Positions 45,242-55,238 of a DNA stretch of 64,000 nucleotides are shown here, one piece after another. Each line of letters begins with the position of its first letter. The stretch's first letter is position 1. The stretch is from NCBI RefSeq assembly GCF_010389155.1, contig NC_057761.1, positions 8,310,501 through 8,374,500 of the forward strand. The letters are read 5' to 3'. The translations under genes and the position numbers were made by a program. Source of the DNA: Erigeron canadensis (lineage: Eukaryota; Streptophyta; Magnoliopsida; Asterales; Asteraceae). The notes under the pieces were generated by a model that made no database searches, was not told where the DNA came from, and was given only the letters and a program-made list of their open reading frames with translations.

Positions 45242-45780
45242 AATCTTTTTGAATATGCCCTTTGGCACAACAAAACTTACATTTGCTATTTAAAGCATTA
45301 GATCTAAAGGCAACTGCACCATGACTGATCATTGAAGTTGTATTTCTAGTCTTATTATTGTTGTTACCCTTTTTCTTCTTGGAATTAAAAGTGGTAGTAA
45401 GGTGAACAACTTCAAGTTGCTCTAGCTTGAGGCGATCCTCTTCTTGTTGACATATTGCATCCAGTTCACCCATCTTCCATTTATCCTTCATACAGTTATA
45501 GTTAATCTTGAAGGCATAAAAATGAGTAGACAATGATGTCATTATTAAATGCACAAGAAAATTATTAGAGACTTCCATTTCAAGAGTCTTAAGCTTGTTC
45601 TCCATGTCAGCCATTTTCATTATGTGTTCACGAACACCGCTACTTCCATCATATTTCAGAGTAAGCATCTTTAGCATTAAGCTGCTTGCATGCGCTTTAG
45701 ACGATCCCTTAAGGTAATCCTCAACAGATTTGAGGTAAGTTTTGACTTTGTCAAGTTCAGGGATAGTAGAGAATCCTCGT
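45242..45780 (-). pseudogene. gag: Copia gag (second family) split by E2
   Basis: On the minus strand it is open for about 180 codons: a UBN2-type gag (IPELDKVKTYLKSVEDYL, REHIMKMADMENKL, ELDAICQQEEDRLKLEQ) ending in the knuckle CKFCCAKGHIQKDC. Immediately after, E2 interrupts it. The continuation PKFKE-stop-LAKKGNVLYV is at 25357 downward, so this gag and the pol at 21475-25357 are one element. The N-terminus is cut near 45780 with no recognisable LTR beyond. Confidence 0.85.
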
Positions 45781-45970
45781 GTTTATTCTTTTCTCCCCTT
45801 TTTATGGTATAATTAAAAAAGAAATTGTTGGAGGCATTAAGAAAAAGACAAAATAGTCAATATAATGTTGTCGGTATTGGCAAATTATTTTCTCATATCT
45901 ATTGAACATTTTTCAATTTCACACTAAAAGTATTTGGTATTTGCAATGTTTTCTATATATATATATATAT
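45781..45970. other. AT-rich, nothing identified
   Basis: Non-coding AT-rich sequence ending in a TA microsatellite (45956-45971). It does not resemble the other LTRs in the window. Confidence 0.4.
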
Positions 45971-46304
45971 AGGGGAAAGATAATTTGAGACCAACTAAAA
46001 AAAGTCCAAAAAAGGACCATTGATTTTCGTAACTTACACACCACCATCATCATCTACTACGATATACAAGACTTTTTTGTAAAAACACTAAGACTTTCCA
46101 GCGACGGGCCCACAGAAAAATCATGTGTAAGTTAACTTACACATGTGTAAATAACACACATGATTTTCTGGTGGGCCCATCGCTGGAAAGTCTTAGTGTT
46201 TTTACAAAAAAGTCTTGTATATCGTAGTAGCTGATGATGGTGTACAAAATTCAATGGTCCTAGTTAGTCCTAAAATAAGAGATAGTCTCAAAATATCTCA
46301 CCCT
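45971..46304. mobile_element. Foldback MITE 1, about 334 bp
   Basis: It lies between two TA microsatellites. The ends (AGGGGAAAGATAATTTGAGAC and the complement of GTCTCAAAATATCTCACCCT) are imperfect inverted repeats. Inside, arms of about 85 bp (46033-46118 and 46156-46240) pair almost perfectly, with CCATCATCATC, ACGATATACAAGAC and GACTTTCCAGCGA in both. The centre holds ACTTACACATGTGTAA. No coding potential. Confidence 0.75.
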
Positions 46305-46324
46305 ATATATATATATATAAGTAA

Positions 46325-46627
46325 ATTAGGGACTCCTTATTTTAGAGACCATTAGGGACACTTCTTAAATATTCATTTTTCATCATCTCCGACCACCGCC
46401 GCCGCCGCCGCCATGATCTCCGACCACCACCATGATCCTCCGGCGACGACGACCACCGCCACCACGACTTACACATGTGTAAGTACAACTTAAACATGTG
46501 TAAGTTATACAACCACCATCACCACCACCACCACCACCACCACCATCATCTCCGACCACTGACACCACGATTTACACATGTGTAAGTTACATGTCCCTAA
46601 TGATACATAAAATAAGGAGTCCCTAAC
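46325..46627. mobile_element. Foldback MITE 2, about 303 bp, with internal microsatellites
   Basis: The ends TTAGGGACTCCTTATTTTA and (inverted) TAAAATAAGGAGTCCCTAA match. The interior carries CCG and CCA repeats and three copies of the palindrome ACTTACACATGTGTAAGT or near variants (about 46468, 46488 and 46569), a core also present in MITE 1. The Gly-rich minus-strand ORF here is an artefact of the trinucleotide repeats. Confidence 0.7.
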
Positions 46628-47883
46628 CATGAAACTCTTAAATTATATATTTGTTCATATGTTTTTTTTTTTTGGTATATTCACATGTGAAATGATATAA
46701 AAAAGTATGTTGTAAAGAGAACTTTTTTAAGAAATCTTTATAGTAGCCTTTTGTAAAATTGTGAATGAATTTGCTCACGTTCTTTGCTCACATGTGACAA
46801 ACGGCTATTTATAAGGTTTTGAAAAAAAGTTTCTTATTCAATATAAATTTTTATAATGTTTCACACCTGAATTAACAAAGAAAACATGTGATTTAATATG
46901 AAATTTAAAAGTTTTCACGGTTTTTACAAAAAAAAAATAGGTTCTTAAAATTAGAGTCATATATATATATATATATTTTGAAAGATTAATTTAGTTGTTT
47001 ATATATTATGTAGTTTTTAATTTTCGAATAGTATGATGTTATGTAGTTTGTAGTTTTGTGTCAATGAAATGTTTAGTTTTTTTATTAAAATGTTTGTTTA
47101 AACCAAATGGAAAAGGAAAAAAAAAAATTTTGAGGGTTGGAAAGATTGAAGTGTAAAATAAGTTGAAAAGATGTAATTAGTGAAATTTGAAAGGGTTGAA
47201 AAACTTAGAGTCATGACTCCTAGTTTTCTTATATAATTGTTTATGGAGTATATGTTATCAATTTATTTCATTTTAGGAAATTTTAAATTTATCAAAAAAT
47301 CCAAAACATATTTGAAACGAAATATACAAAATATATGTTTCGAAAACAGGTGGAAATAGTTATTTGAAATCGATTTCCAGTTATTTTATCCTATTTTAAA
47401 TTTGGAGAAACTTCAATATTTGCATTACCGTACGACTATAACGAGTGTGACAGAGTGGGGTCCCTTGTAGACGCTGATTCATTTTTTAATTCTGCCTACT
47501 TTTTCAAAAAAAGAAATTCGGATTTAAAAGCTTCGAAACTTCCCGTCCATTGATTTTGACTTCTTCTATCTGCTATTGTTAATATATACGAATATTTGTT
47601 TATAACCAAACCAAGATTCGATTTTTTGTTTGATAAATGATAAAGGAATGTCGTTCAAAAATAAATTATAATAATAAATAAGGGAAAATAAAAATAAAAA
47701 ATAGACTTCCAAACATAGAAAATTAAAAGTAGACGTAATTTATTGATATCTAATGTAATATGAAAATTCGAATGCACATCTTTATCTATCTATATCTAGA
47801 GTTGTGATCAGGCGCATCTTGATATTTTGGTGAAATACAAGGAACCCACCTGCACCGTTAGATCAATAATATTCTATGGCTAG
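46628..47883. other. AT-rich spacer
   Basis: Highly AT-rich, with poly(A/T) runs and a TA repeat (about 46958-46975). I see no ORF, RNA gene or recognisable repeat in it. Confidence 0.5.
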
Positions 47884-47888
47884 AATTA

Positions 47889-48837
47889 TGTTAGGTCCAG
47901 TTTTTACTGGACTAGCTCCAGACTTGAAGACTGGAGTAATCCTGAAGATTTGTCCAGAAATTATGGAAGTTCAGTAAGCGTCTACTTGTACAGGAAATCT
48001 GGAGTCCTCCAGATTTGCTTATTGAACTTCACTCCAGTCCAGATCTACTCCACTGAAGAACATTCTCACTGAAGACAAAGTCTGAAGTCTGAAGAAGAAG
48101 ACTGACATATGGCGGAGCCCACTGGCAGACTTACCAGATCAACAACTGGAGTCCTTGTCAGTGTTCTAGACCTTACAAGTCTGAACACTGATTACAAGGA
48201 ATTGACTTTATGCTTTTACACGCTTTTACCCGGATATCTCTTTTGTCCCATGTAAAGGTTTTACACGCGTGTAAAGGTGGTTGGCTAAAAGGTGACAAGT
48301 CACTATCAAATGTGACTTTATACTTGTACTTTTAGTATTGCATTTAAAGAAAATACCAAAGTTCCTTAAATGCTCCCAACCACATTTGTACGACAAAATA
48401 ATCACTGTAGAGATTATTTTGCCTATAAATACTAAGTCATTTTTCTTTTTCAAATTACTTTTTGCAATTTGGTGAACTTGTCTAAATACTCTCGATCCAA
48501 ACAGTTATACTTCACAACTTTAAGTATTTCGATCAACGAGATTATTTAGCAAGTATAGATCACTTGTAATTCATAAGGTTGTTTAGATATTTACCTTGGT
48601 ATTATCTAGGTTCCGCAACAACCTTGTATTTTGTTTATACATCAATAAATAAAATACACATTGAAAATTACTTTCGTGTTCCACCTCATTTAACTTGTTT
48701 ATTTATTGCTTAAGTCTTGTATTTACTTATTTATATTCTTGCATTTATATTTACGTAAATACTAGTCCTTATCTAGTGCATACTTGACTTGTTGTATTTT
48801 ACACTCGTGGGTTAAACCATCGGTGAGGGACTTCACA
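47889..48837 (+). repeat. Solo LTR of a divergent Sirevirus subfamily, 949 bp
   Basis: It begins TGTTAGGTCCAGTTT and ends GAGGGACTTCACA, with exact 5-bp duplications AATTA on both sides (47884-47888 and 48838-48842) and no internal sequence. TATAAATA lies at 48424-48431, the family stretch GGTTCCGCAACAACC near 48609, and AATAAA motifs near 48645. It shares these features with the other LTRs but is clearly divergent elsewhere. It is probably the product of LTR-LTR recombination. Confidence 0.9.
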
Positions 48838-48920
48838 AATTAAATCAAAATATTACATGAGAAAGGGCATTTATGTCAGTTCATCAGTTATAAAAATATC
48901 ACCACCTTCATAAAACACTT

Positions 48921-49124
48921 TCATCCGTCACAAACTCGCAACACACAACCGGGATCCAAAGTCCTAATTGAATCACTCCGTCGTCGGCATCTATCATCAT
49001 CTCCAACACATGAAATTACCGAGCAAGCACCAAAATTGTCATCTTCATGATCTTCGCCATCAATAATCGGAATCGCAGTGCCTCGAAAATACTCCGGCAC
49101 CCTTGTCAAATAGTTTGAAACCAT
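48921..49124 (-). CDS. Small ORF of 67 codons, unrecognised
   Basis: On the minus strand, ATG at 49124 and stop at 48921. The product is acidic in its middle (GEDHEDDN) and Arg-rich near residue 45. Base composition is less AT-rich than the surroundings, which is the only reason to list it. I recognise no family, and no clear promoter or splice context is evident. It could be a remnant exon or chance. The flanking 48843-48920 and 49125-49560 hold nothing else that I can name. Confidence 0.2.
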   Translation of the reverse strand: MVSNYLTRVPEYFRGTAIPIIDGEDHEDDNFGACSVISCVGDDDRCRRRSDSIRTLDPGCVLRVCDG

Positions 49125-49559
49125 GGATCCAGGATGCTTTGTTAGCTAAGAAGACGTTACTAGCAACAAAGAATTTGTTGAAAAGGAAGATCAATTACGA
49201 ATTTATTTATAATAACTAATAACAATCACATGTGATTTTCATTGGCAGTGTGTAGCAGGTAGACAATTTTGATAATGTTTAAAGCAATATTTAAGTTGGT
49301 GCTAGTCTGGAGTAGTATAGATTGCATATAGTGGTTTATTCACTTTTTGTAGCATGAAATTAATGAGATATGGCAATTTGATTGTAATATGGTGGTTTAT
49401 TCACTTTTTCTAGCATGAAATTAACGACATCAATTCATTTTTTTCCAATCAAAATGGATAAGCAATTCATTTTTACGCATAATTTATAGTTTTTTTTCAT
49501 GATTTTTTTAGTTTGGTAAGATAAAATGTTGTATCCTTGGTTATCGTTGTTTACAATTT

Positions 49560-50935
49560 TTTAGAAGAGTTTTGCCCACAAGGTGTTTGATGAAATGTCT
49601 AAACAAAAATGTATATATCAAATCATATTTGATTATACATGTATTTACTAATTATATCGTCAATCATACTTGATTATACAAGTCAATCATATTTGATACC
49701 GAACTCATTTCTTTTGTATGGATTTCATATGGGTATTTCACACTGTTTGCTTAAAATCATTTTAGATGTATGAATAAAATCAAATATGATTTCGTATGAG
49801 TATTTCACATTGTTTGCTTAAAATCATTTTTGATTTTAAATGGGTTTCTTTGTATGGAACTCATTTGTTTGCTTAAAATCAAATTTATCAACTATTTGAT
49901 TAATTTTGTTGTTTGGTACAATATTGCTTAGAAAGTGTTTGATAAAATGTCTAAACCAAAGTTTCTTATATATGATTTAATATCAAATCACATTTGATTG
50001 AGTATTGCATAAGGTGTTTGATTAAATGTCTAAATCAATGTTTGATAATATGATTTAATTAACTTTATGATTATGAATTAATTTATTTGGTGTATAGGTT
50101 TGTGGATATAAACTCCATTTGTTTTGTGAAAATGTATGAGTAACATCAAATTCGATTTGTTATCTGTTATTGTTTACTTTTTATGTTCATCATCATATCT
50201 GTTATTGAGGTTTTAGTTACTTGTGTTATTATACCTAGAATCATATTTGCTTATACTCTTACAGTGTGAAAATCCTATATATGATGAACTATTCAAAATC
50301 CAAAAATAATTATACATTATGAAAAACCTATTCAAAATCAGCTATTCAAAATAAAAAATTATTTTACGCATACATTGAGGAAAACCTATACAAAATCATA
50401 TATGATTTTTTATAACGCATTGAGACAAAACCAAATGAGTTTCATACAAAGAAAACCATTTAAAATCAAAAATGATTTTACCCACAGAGTGTCAAAACCC
50501 TATACAAAATCATGTAGGATTTTATTCATACATCTAGACAAAAAAAAAAGTGAGCTCGGTATCATTAAACATATTCAAAATCATATATGATTTTGAATAT
50601 GCTTCCGTACAAATAAACTTATTCAAAATCAAAATTGATTTTAAGCATATACTATGAAAAATTTATTCAAAATCATATATGATTTTACGTATAAATTTGA
50701 GACAAGGAAAATGAGTTCTATACAAATAAACCTATTTAAAATCAATTTTGATTTTATGCATACATTGTGAAAAACTTATACAAAATCATATATGATTTTA
50801 CGCATACATTTGTCAAGAAAATATACAAAATCATATATGATTTTATGTGCAAGTTGAGTCAAATCAAATGACTTCCTTAAAATGAAATTCATTCAAAATC
50901 ATTTTTGATTTTACTCATAAAGTCTGAAAACCTAA
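49560..50935. repeat. AT-rich minisatellite region built on a palindromic AAAATCATATATGATTTT core
   Basis: Degenerate units of roughly 60-70 bp recur. The type motif is AAAATCATATATGATTTT, a perfect palindrome, with variants (AAAATCAATTTTGATTTT, AAAATCATTTTTGATTTT) linked by ATGCATACATTGTGAAAAAC-like and GAGTTCTATACAAATAAACC-like spacers. The right part (50270-50935) reads in one orientation. The left part (about 49690-49930) carries the same spacers in reverse complement (GTTTCTTTGTATGGAACTCA), so the array is two-armed. A single unit reappears at about 55020. Confidence 0.7.
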
Positions 50936-51080
50936 AAGCTAAACCCTTGGGGCTAAAAGCTAATCCGATGGGGAAGTGTGATTACGGGGGCTTGCGACCA
51001 GCGCTTTAGTTTAGGGTTTGAAGTGTCATTTTTTATTGAGGTATAAGGGTTTAGGGTTTGAAGTCGTAGGGTTAGCATAA
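50890..51080 (+). repeat. Block D1, repeated at 55020-55213
   Basis: It contains one palindromic satellite unit, then CTAAAAGCTAAACCCTTGGGG-like sequence, AGCTAATCCGATGGGGAAG, GCGCTTTAGTTTAGGGTTTGAAG and GTCGTAGGGTTAGC. The same order is found at 55020-55213, where the AGCTAATCCGAGGGGTAGG segment is doubled. The two blocks bracket about 4 kb of unrelated sequence. Confidence 0.65.
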
Positions 51081-52356
51081 CGACTTTTGACTGTCCTTTT
51101 AAAGTATTCAGCTAAAGCAAAGAAAAAAGAAGAACATATTCGTGCCGATTTTGGGCTCTGCTGGAAGATATTGCTGAGCACCAAAGTAAAGTACACACGT
51201 GATTCTGCTTTGGCAGAAGTGCAATATCATCTTATGAGTTTAACTGGTAATTGAATTGTTTCACAAGTAGGTTTTGGTAATAGAAGAAGAAGATTACGAC
51301 TTTTTCTAGTCTTTGTGAGGGATTTTCGATCTTAACCAAGTAATGGAATCATTTTCAGTTCGATGTAGTAGGAAATATATTGTAAGTGTGCATGAATGAC
51401 TGGTCACAGAAAAGCAGTTAATTTGAAATCTTAATCTTAGAATGGGAAAATTTTATTTTTCAATCTACCATTCTGACTAATCCAAGTCATAGGTTCGAAC
51501 CCTAATTCCTGTTTAGGGCTGGAACTGATTAGAATCGTCAGCCTAATTAACCCAGGTGTTATTAGGAAAGAAGATGGACAGAGTAACTATCAAAGAGAGT
51601 GCTACTTGTTCGAATCCAGTTCGCAAAGTTCATTGGTGTTATCTATTTTTTTATTAATGAGTTGAGTTAAACCTATTTTCTTCTTGTATTTTAGGGCTTT
51701 GCTTGGCATTGGGCTTTAGTTAAGTCTACATCTTTATTTTGATTTGGTTTGAAAGAAATAGATGCATTTTCATTCAGCCAACAAGCAAAACCCCATCGAT
51801 ATGTCTTTCTTTGATGGTTCATGTAGGTTTGGGTCTTTCATTCGGGCCCTCTTGGGGCACCCTGTGGGCCAATGCGTATAACTTGGGCTTTCTTAACATG
51901 GCTCATTTGACGACTTAGTATATGGATGTCACGAGTCCATTGGCATAGAGGAATCCTTTCTACATAAGCAGGTTGTACAAAGTTTGTTACAATGTTATTC
52001 GGGTATATTATGTGTGTTCCGCAAGGTAGCCAAAGCCAGCCAGGTTTTCATGAAAAAGGCATGATCGTCTTCAACTGCATAAAAGTAGTGCGGATAACTA
52101 GGAAGAATTAGGCCTGCCATCCAATTTGGATGATCCACCGAATCCTTTGTTGACTTCACCACAATCGATTAGGTGAAATGGTTCTGCAAAGTTTGTTTAT
52201 TCATACAGGCCGCGTGGTTATAGCCGTCAGAATTGTGCCAGCCATGCAAGTCGTACTTCATGGCGATATTACTCTACCACTCTATAAATGGAGGCTCGAT
52301 AAGTGTCTTCTTCATCAAATTCAAACCAAAGAAATTTCGTAATAGCACGTATAGCT
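51081..52356. other. Non-coding spacer with promoter-like end
   Basis: No long ORF. GGTTCGAACCC at 51492-51502 looks like a Pol III B-box, but no convincing A-box or clover-leaf accompanies it. The last 80 bases hold TATAAAT (52283-52289), a plausible TATA box for the small ORF that follows. Confidence 0.4.
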
Positions 52357-52596
52357 ATGGTTGCTGCAAATAGGCTTTCTGCAATTGCTGCCGAAATGGG
52401 GCAACTCCAAAATGAAATTCAACAGCACCATAGAGTGCTAAACTCTTTTTTGAGAAGCGTTAGAACAATGGATTCTGCAAGGAAAGAAGCGCGCATTCGC
52501 GCTACCAGAGAGCGCATAAAGGGTTTGGAGGAGAGGCAGCAAGCGCTGCGGGTGGAGCAGCAAACGCTCATTGTTCATGGTCGCTTGGGAGACTAG
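52357..52596 (+). CDS. Small coiled-coil protein, 79 codons, unrecognised
   Basis: ATG at 52357 is the first ATG after a TATAAAT box at 52283-52289 that would place transcription start near 52315, giving a leader of about 40 bases. The product is helical and charged, with heptad-like spacing (EMGQLQNEIQQHHRVLN, then an Arg-rich helix ending LEERQQALRVEQQ), so a short coiled coil is likely. It has no signal peptide or membrane segment. The frame is also open upstream to 52303 without an ATG. GC content is higher than in the surroundings. I do not recognise a family. It could be a young or orphan gene, an exon of a larger gene, or chance. It is the best host-gene candidate in the window. Confidence 0.4.
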   Translation: MVAANRLSAIAAEMGQLQNEIQQHHRVLNSFLRSVRTMDSARKEARIRATRERIKGLEERQQALRVEQQTLIVHGRLGD

Positions 52597-52880
52597 AATT
52601 GAAGAGTCCGTCTATAATATAATAAGGTTTAAATAAGTGTCTGTAGATGCAAAGTAGTGTGTTTATTCTTTTTCTTTGTTTGGTGGAGATCTACTCCTAT
52701 GCTAAGTGTCTTTGTTATGTTTGCATGTATCACTAGTAGTCTTCAATGCTTCCATTGTTCACTTTGTAATGTTGTTTGTCTATGTGTGTATAAGTTGAAC
52801 GGCTTGAGTTCGTTGGATGCCATAATCTCGCCAAAAAAAAGCTAAACTTTGGTTTATGATTAGAAAGCCAGTGAATTATC
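52597..52880. other. Downstream spacer of the small ORF
   Basis: T-rich sequence that could be the 3' end of the transcript (for example ATAATATAATAAGG near 52613). No further feature. Confidence 0.35.
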
Positions 52881-54240
52881 TGCCTATGGGCGTATCCTTA
52901 ACGCTCCTAGCATCCTAAATGAAAGTCTTCCTCATTGTCTGCGCTTCCCTAATTCATCCGTGCCAATAAAAGAATAAGTCATGAAGTCATAATGCACGAG
53001 GAACTTTTGAACTATTTAAGTAGGTCTTAGTTAAGGCATCCAATGATATAAAAAAGAATGAAGATAGATATAGCGTTAAGGAGATAACAGCTCGGGAAGA
53101 AACAAGGGCTAAGAGGATAAACGAAATGAGTTGAACTATGTGAAACAAATCCCTATAGTCTTTTAGGTCAAAAACGAGACTTTCACAGGTCCGATAGGTT
53201 AGATATATTTGAAGGGACGAAGCAAGCAGCAGCGCTCGCGCAATGATATCGCTTACTTAAAGAAAGACCTATATCTACAGATTTGGGCTTTCCTCCGGCC
53301 TCCTGGTGAGCATTAGCAGAGGTGAGTAGTGGCTATCCCGCTTATTCATTAGAGCGAGGATAGGGTGTTTAGCCGGCCTAGCCTCTCCGGTAATCCTAAC
53401 GTTCAAGCAAAGGTCCTAGCTGAGCTATCTAGGAAAGAAATTCGTTACCTTTAATTAAGAAGGCCTGAAACACAGGTTTTTATGGCTCTCAGGTAAGAAA
53501 GCCCGACTTGTTAATCGAAAAGACGGGAATCCATAACTTCCAGATAGGAAAAAGACTACTTTCAGAGCAGTCAACTAGCTAGACTTAAACCCCCAACAAG
53601 CCATAGGGGTAGGCGGAAGACTTTCTCCTCTCGCTGCAAGAAAAGCCCTTTTATCAATCCTGATTATATGCCGTAGTACCTAGCCCTCACCTGGCCTGCG
53701 AGGGGCTTCAAAGGCTTTCAATGCCCCTTTTTAATAAGTTAGTTAGGACTTGCCTGCATCTCCCCATTCAATAGGCTAAGCAGCTAGCACCTTGCCGGTC
53801 TTGGTTTTGTCTCAGCAGAGTGCGTGGATGGAACGCTAGGGACGGTGCCCCTTCCTCTGTAGGTACTACGGCCTAGCCCAAACTTTTAGACTGATTTGGG
53901 CTAAGCAAGTTTATACGCCTTCGCAACCCCTACTTTAATTAAGGCAAGCTTTCCTTTATTAGTAAAGGGGTCTAGTGCGTGGAGATTGACCCAAATCTTA
54001 GCCTGAGCTTGCTGGCTAGCTCTATTGGGTTGGTGTTGGGTTAGCTCGTAGTTTCCTTCCTTTCCTTCTCTTTCTAGGCTCACTTCTCTCATCTCTAGTT
54101 TTTCGTCTACTTCTTTCATCTCCGCATATACATATTCTTTCTAATAAGAGAAAGCATAGATCTTTAATAAGTTGGCTACGATTAGTCACTTCGGAAGTCA
54201 TTAACCAAAGCACCGGCTTTTGATTGTCCTTCTAAGGGAA
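52881..54240. other. Tract resembling plant mitochondrial DNA (possible NUMT)
   Basis: About 1.36 kb with clearly higher GC than the neighbours, no simple repeats, many short purine-rich AAGAAAG/GGAAAG stretches and no long ORF. This is the texture of plant mitochondrial intergenic DNA. No mitochondrial gene is recognised, so the call rests on composition and style only. It is bounded on the right by the telomere-motif array. Confidence 0.4.
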
Positions 54241-54249
54241 GGAGTAGGA

Positions 54250-55019
54250 GGCTCGCTAACCCTACCACTTTAAACCCTAAACCCTAAGCTACAATGTAAA
54301 AAGCCTGCAAAATCTAAACCCTAAAATGTTAAACCCTAAATGCTAAAGCCTACAGGAGGGGGACGGTTGTATACGGTACGCTTAAGGGTTTAGGGTTTGA
54401 AGTCATAGGGTGAGCCTAACAGCTAACCCTACAACTTCAAACACCCTAATCTACAATGTAAAAAGCCTACAAAATCTAAACCCTAAAATGTTAAACCCTA
54501 AAATGCTAAAGCCTACATGAGGGGGACGGATGTATATGGTACGCTTAAGGGTTTAGGGTTTGAAGACCCTAAACCCTAAGCTACAATGTAAAAACCCTGC
54601 AAAATCTAAACCCTAAAATGCTAAACCCTAAAATGCTAAAGCCTACAGTAGGGGGACGGTTGTATACAGTACGCTTAAGGATTTAGGGTTTGAAGTCATA
54701 TGGTTAGCCTAACGGTTAACCCTAAGCTACAATGTCAAAACCCTGCAAAATTTAAACCCTAAAATGCTAAACCTTAAAATGCTAAAGCCTATAGGAGGGG
54801 GACGGATGTATACGGTACGCTTAAGGGTTTAGGGTTTCAAGCCGTAACGGCTAACCCTACAACTTCAAACCCTACACCCTAAGCTACAATGTAAAACCCT
54901 GCAAAATCTAAACCCTAAAATCCTAAAGCCTTCATGAGGGGGACGGATGTATACGGTAACCCTACAACCATAAACCCTAAGCTACAATGTAAAAACCCTG
55001 CAAAATCTAAACCCTAAAA
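54250..55019. repeat. Tandem array with telomere-like motifs in both orientations
   Basis: Six degenerate units begin CTACAATGTAAAA at about 54289, 54451, 54581, 54727, 54883 and 54982 (spacing about 100-160). Each has AAACCCTAAAATGCTAAACC-like sequence, GAGGGGGACGG, TGTATACGGTACGCTTAAGG, and then GGGTTTAGGGTTTGAAG. The plant telomere repeat TTTAGGG thus occurs in both directions within a unit. This is an interstitial satellite rather than a chromosome end. Confidence 0.75.
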
Positions 55020-55213
55020 TCAATGCAAAATCATTTTTGATTTTATGCATACATTTTAGAAAAATGGAATTATAAAACCTTAAACTATAAAACCTTGGGG
55101 GATAAAAGCTAATCCGAGGGGTAGGTGTGATCAAAGCTAATCCGAGGGGTAGGTGTGATCACCGGGGCCTACGGCCAGTGCTTTAGTTTAGGGTTTGAAG
55201 TCGTAGGGTTAGC
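55020..55213 (+). repeat. Block D2, second copy of 50890-51080
   Basis: It has a palindromic satellite unit (AAAATCATTTTTGATTTT), AGCTAATCCGAGGGGTAGG twice in tandem, GTGCTTTAGTTTAGGGTTTG and GTCGTAGGGTTAGC, in the same order as block D1. E4 inserted just beyond it. Confidence 0.65.
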
Positions 55214-55238
55214 TTAAACTAAACTAAAGCTTAATTGC

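Noticed and set aside
46383..46568. Minus-strand Gly/Arg-rich ORF of 61 codons
   Set aside because: It is a translation of CCG and CCA microsatellites inside MITE 2.
50270..50935. Regular short palindromic repeats with similar spacing, CRISPR-like at first sight
   Set aside because: The spacers are themselves repeated, the repeats vary, and the setting is a plant nuclear genome; it is a satellite.
51492..51502. GGTTCGAACCC, a B-box that might mark a tRNA or SINE
   Set aside because: No A-box at the proper distance, no clover-leaf and no A-tail or duplication are evident.
53901..54213. Two overlapping minus-strand ORFs of 63-72 codons in the mitochondrion-like tract
   Set aside because: Short, overlapping in different frames, with no recognisable domain; probably chance.
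54250..55019. A true chromosome end
   Set aside because: TTTAGGG motifs are sparse and degenerate, occur in both orientations, and retroelement sequence continues on both sides.
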